Below, in pieces: positions 63,001 to 64,000 of a stretch of 64,000 nucleotides of DNA; within the stretch, counting starts at the first letter, position 1; every line of letters starts with the position of its first letter. Origin of the DNA: Fratercula arctica. Taxonomy: Eukaryota; Chordata; Aves; Charadriiformes; Alcidae. The position numbers were made by a program, and so were the translations under genes. Under the pieces are notes generated by a model. The model did not search any database, was not told the DNA's origin, and saw nothing but the letters and a program-made list of their open reading frames with translations. The stretch lies in contig CANTUZ010000002.1 in NCBI GenBank assembly GCA_947846985.1, positions 11,887,587 through 11,951,586 on the forward strand, given 5' to 3'.

Positions 63001-64000
63001 ATCTTGGTACTGGTGTTTGTGAGGTTACGTATTCACGCCTTTTGAATATCAACAGTATGACTATTGTTATTTTTGCACTTGCTAAATTTTATATTGGTGA
63101 TTGTTCCCATTGAAGTTAAGACACTTTTCCTACATGTATATTAGTTTTGAAGGAATTTACAGTATCTATGAACAGAGGAAACAGGGATAACATTTTTCTG
63201 TTAGTGACTTTTAACATTTTCTGTATATCTTAAATCCTGTGTCTTGTAGAAAGCCTTAATTATAAATAAAGGAAACTGATAAAAGAAGAAATACAAAGAT
63301 TTTTACTGGAAAAGCTAATACTATTATGAGAAGGAAGGTTTATTTTTCATTAGGAAAGCTAGCAAACAGATACGTCAGGGAACTGAGGATTTTAACATAG
63401 TTTCAAAATTATGGAAATCATGTATGTGAAAGCAAGTTTCATAATCACATGATTTGATTTTATTTTTTTTTAATCACAGAACATACATTTAAAACCTGTG
63501 AATTTTGAAAATTACCTTGACTCATACTGTTTGTTAGCATTTACCTGCAAAATCTGGGCAGTCCTTTTTTGCTCTGTGCAACAAAGAGTTTAGAAAGAGT
63601 AATGTTCTCACCTTGTGCTTCTATTCTTTCTTTGTTATGCAGTTCAGAAATCTGCTGTATTAAAAGAATTGTTACTAGTTGTTTTCATAGGAACCAGACT
63701 GGCACCATTTCTAAGTCTCCTATAGTTGAGTTTTAAGGACGTTCCTAAGAACTGACTGCACAAAGCTTTTCTCAGGAAGCTGGGTGTTTCAGTGTCAGTC
63801 ATCATGTGCAAACTGACATTTGAAGATAGTACGACACACTGGCTAATTTGGCATTGACACTAACAGTTGCTCAATAAAAAAGGAGAATTTAATTTTTTTT
63901 TAACCAATGAAAATAACTTTCTGAAAACTTTTCTTTGTGAAATGTGGGGAAGAGTGAGAAGGGATGTGTGCACTTTGCTCATTGGTAACTCATGGTGCCT
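57051..64000. other. Intron-like or flanking sequence downstream of the CpG island
   Basis: About 7 kb with falling GC content and no recognised repeat family, RNA gene or long open frame. Short T- and A-runs occur (for example near 57450-57470, 58271-58288 and 63891-63900). One plus-strand acceptor near 58738 (CATTTCCACCTTGCAG) leads into a frame reading KYDLRGAVSDVVLLVKKMM, but no donor closes it and part of the following sequence resembles a degraded transposon. For a plus-strand gene this would be first intron; for a minus-strand gene, upstream flank. Confidence 0.5.

Noticed and set aside
1..64000. tRNA, rRNA, CRISPR arrays and bacterial-type operons
   Set aside because: None seen. The sequence has the repeat content and composition of an avian nuclear genome, so prokaryotic feature types do not apply.

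Overview
This is vertebrate nuclear DNA, almost certainly from a bird. It carries six fragments of CR1 (chicken repeat 1) LINE retrotransposons, most cut down to their 3' ends, and one solo LTR of a type I recognise from avian endogenous retroviruses. It also has a long (TAAAA)n microsatellite and one strong CpG island in an otherwise AT-rich background. There is no sign of bacterial, phage or plasmid organisation: no operons, no ribosome binding sites, and no run of long adjacent open frames.

Layout. 1-15.7 kb is AT-rich unique sequence with a perfect 17-bp hairpin near 2.0 kb and a few exon-like segments on the minus strand. 15.75-16.22 kb is the (TAAAA)n array. 16.2-32.7 kb holds five CR1 fragments, at about 18.1, 21.4-22.3, 24.7-25.2, 29.5-29.8 and 32.1-32.7 kb, with long non-coding stretches between them and a GC-richer block at 30.0-32.1 kb. 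32.7-42.6 kb is quiet intron-like DNA with a few more minus-strand exon-like segments. 42.63-43.20 kb is the solo LTR, with a near-perfect 5-bp target duplication. 49.7-50.76 kb is the sixth CR1. A small GC-rich, G-run-bearing island lies at 52.44-52.93 kb and a large promoter-type CpG island at about 55.25-57.05 kb. 57-64 kb looks like a first intron or gene flank.

Genes. I recognise no gene. No long coding exon stands out, as expected for large avian introns. By hand I looked for open frames bounded by splice acceptor and donor sites. On the minus strand there are several candidates, mainly near 2.5-2.9, 10.2, 11.5, 27.7, 28.5, 30.7, 34.2-34.6, 36.8 and 41.4 kb, and some have compatible reading phases. 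They suggest, but do not prove, a minus-strand gene that could start in one of the CpG islands. Short acceptor-ORF-donor combinations arise by chance about every 1-2 kb, so all carry low confidence. Plus-strand first exons ending at donors at 55385 and 56604 are equally possible for the large island. The two directions are not exclusive: the island could be bidirectional.
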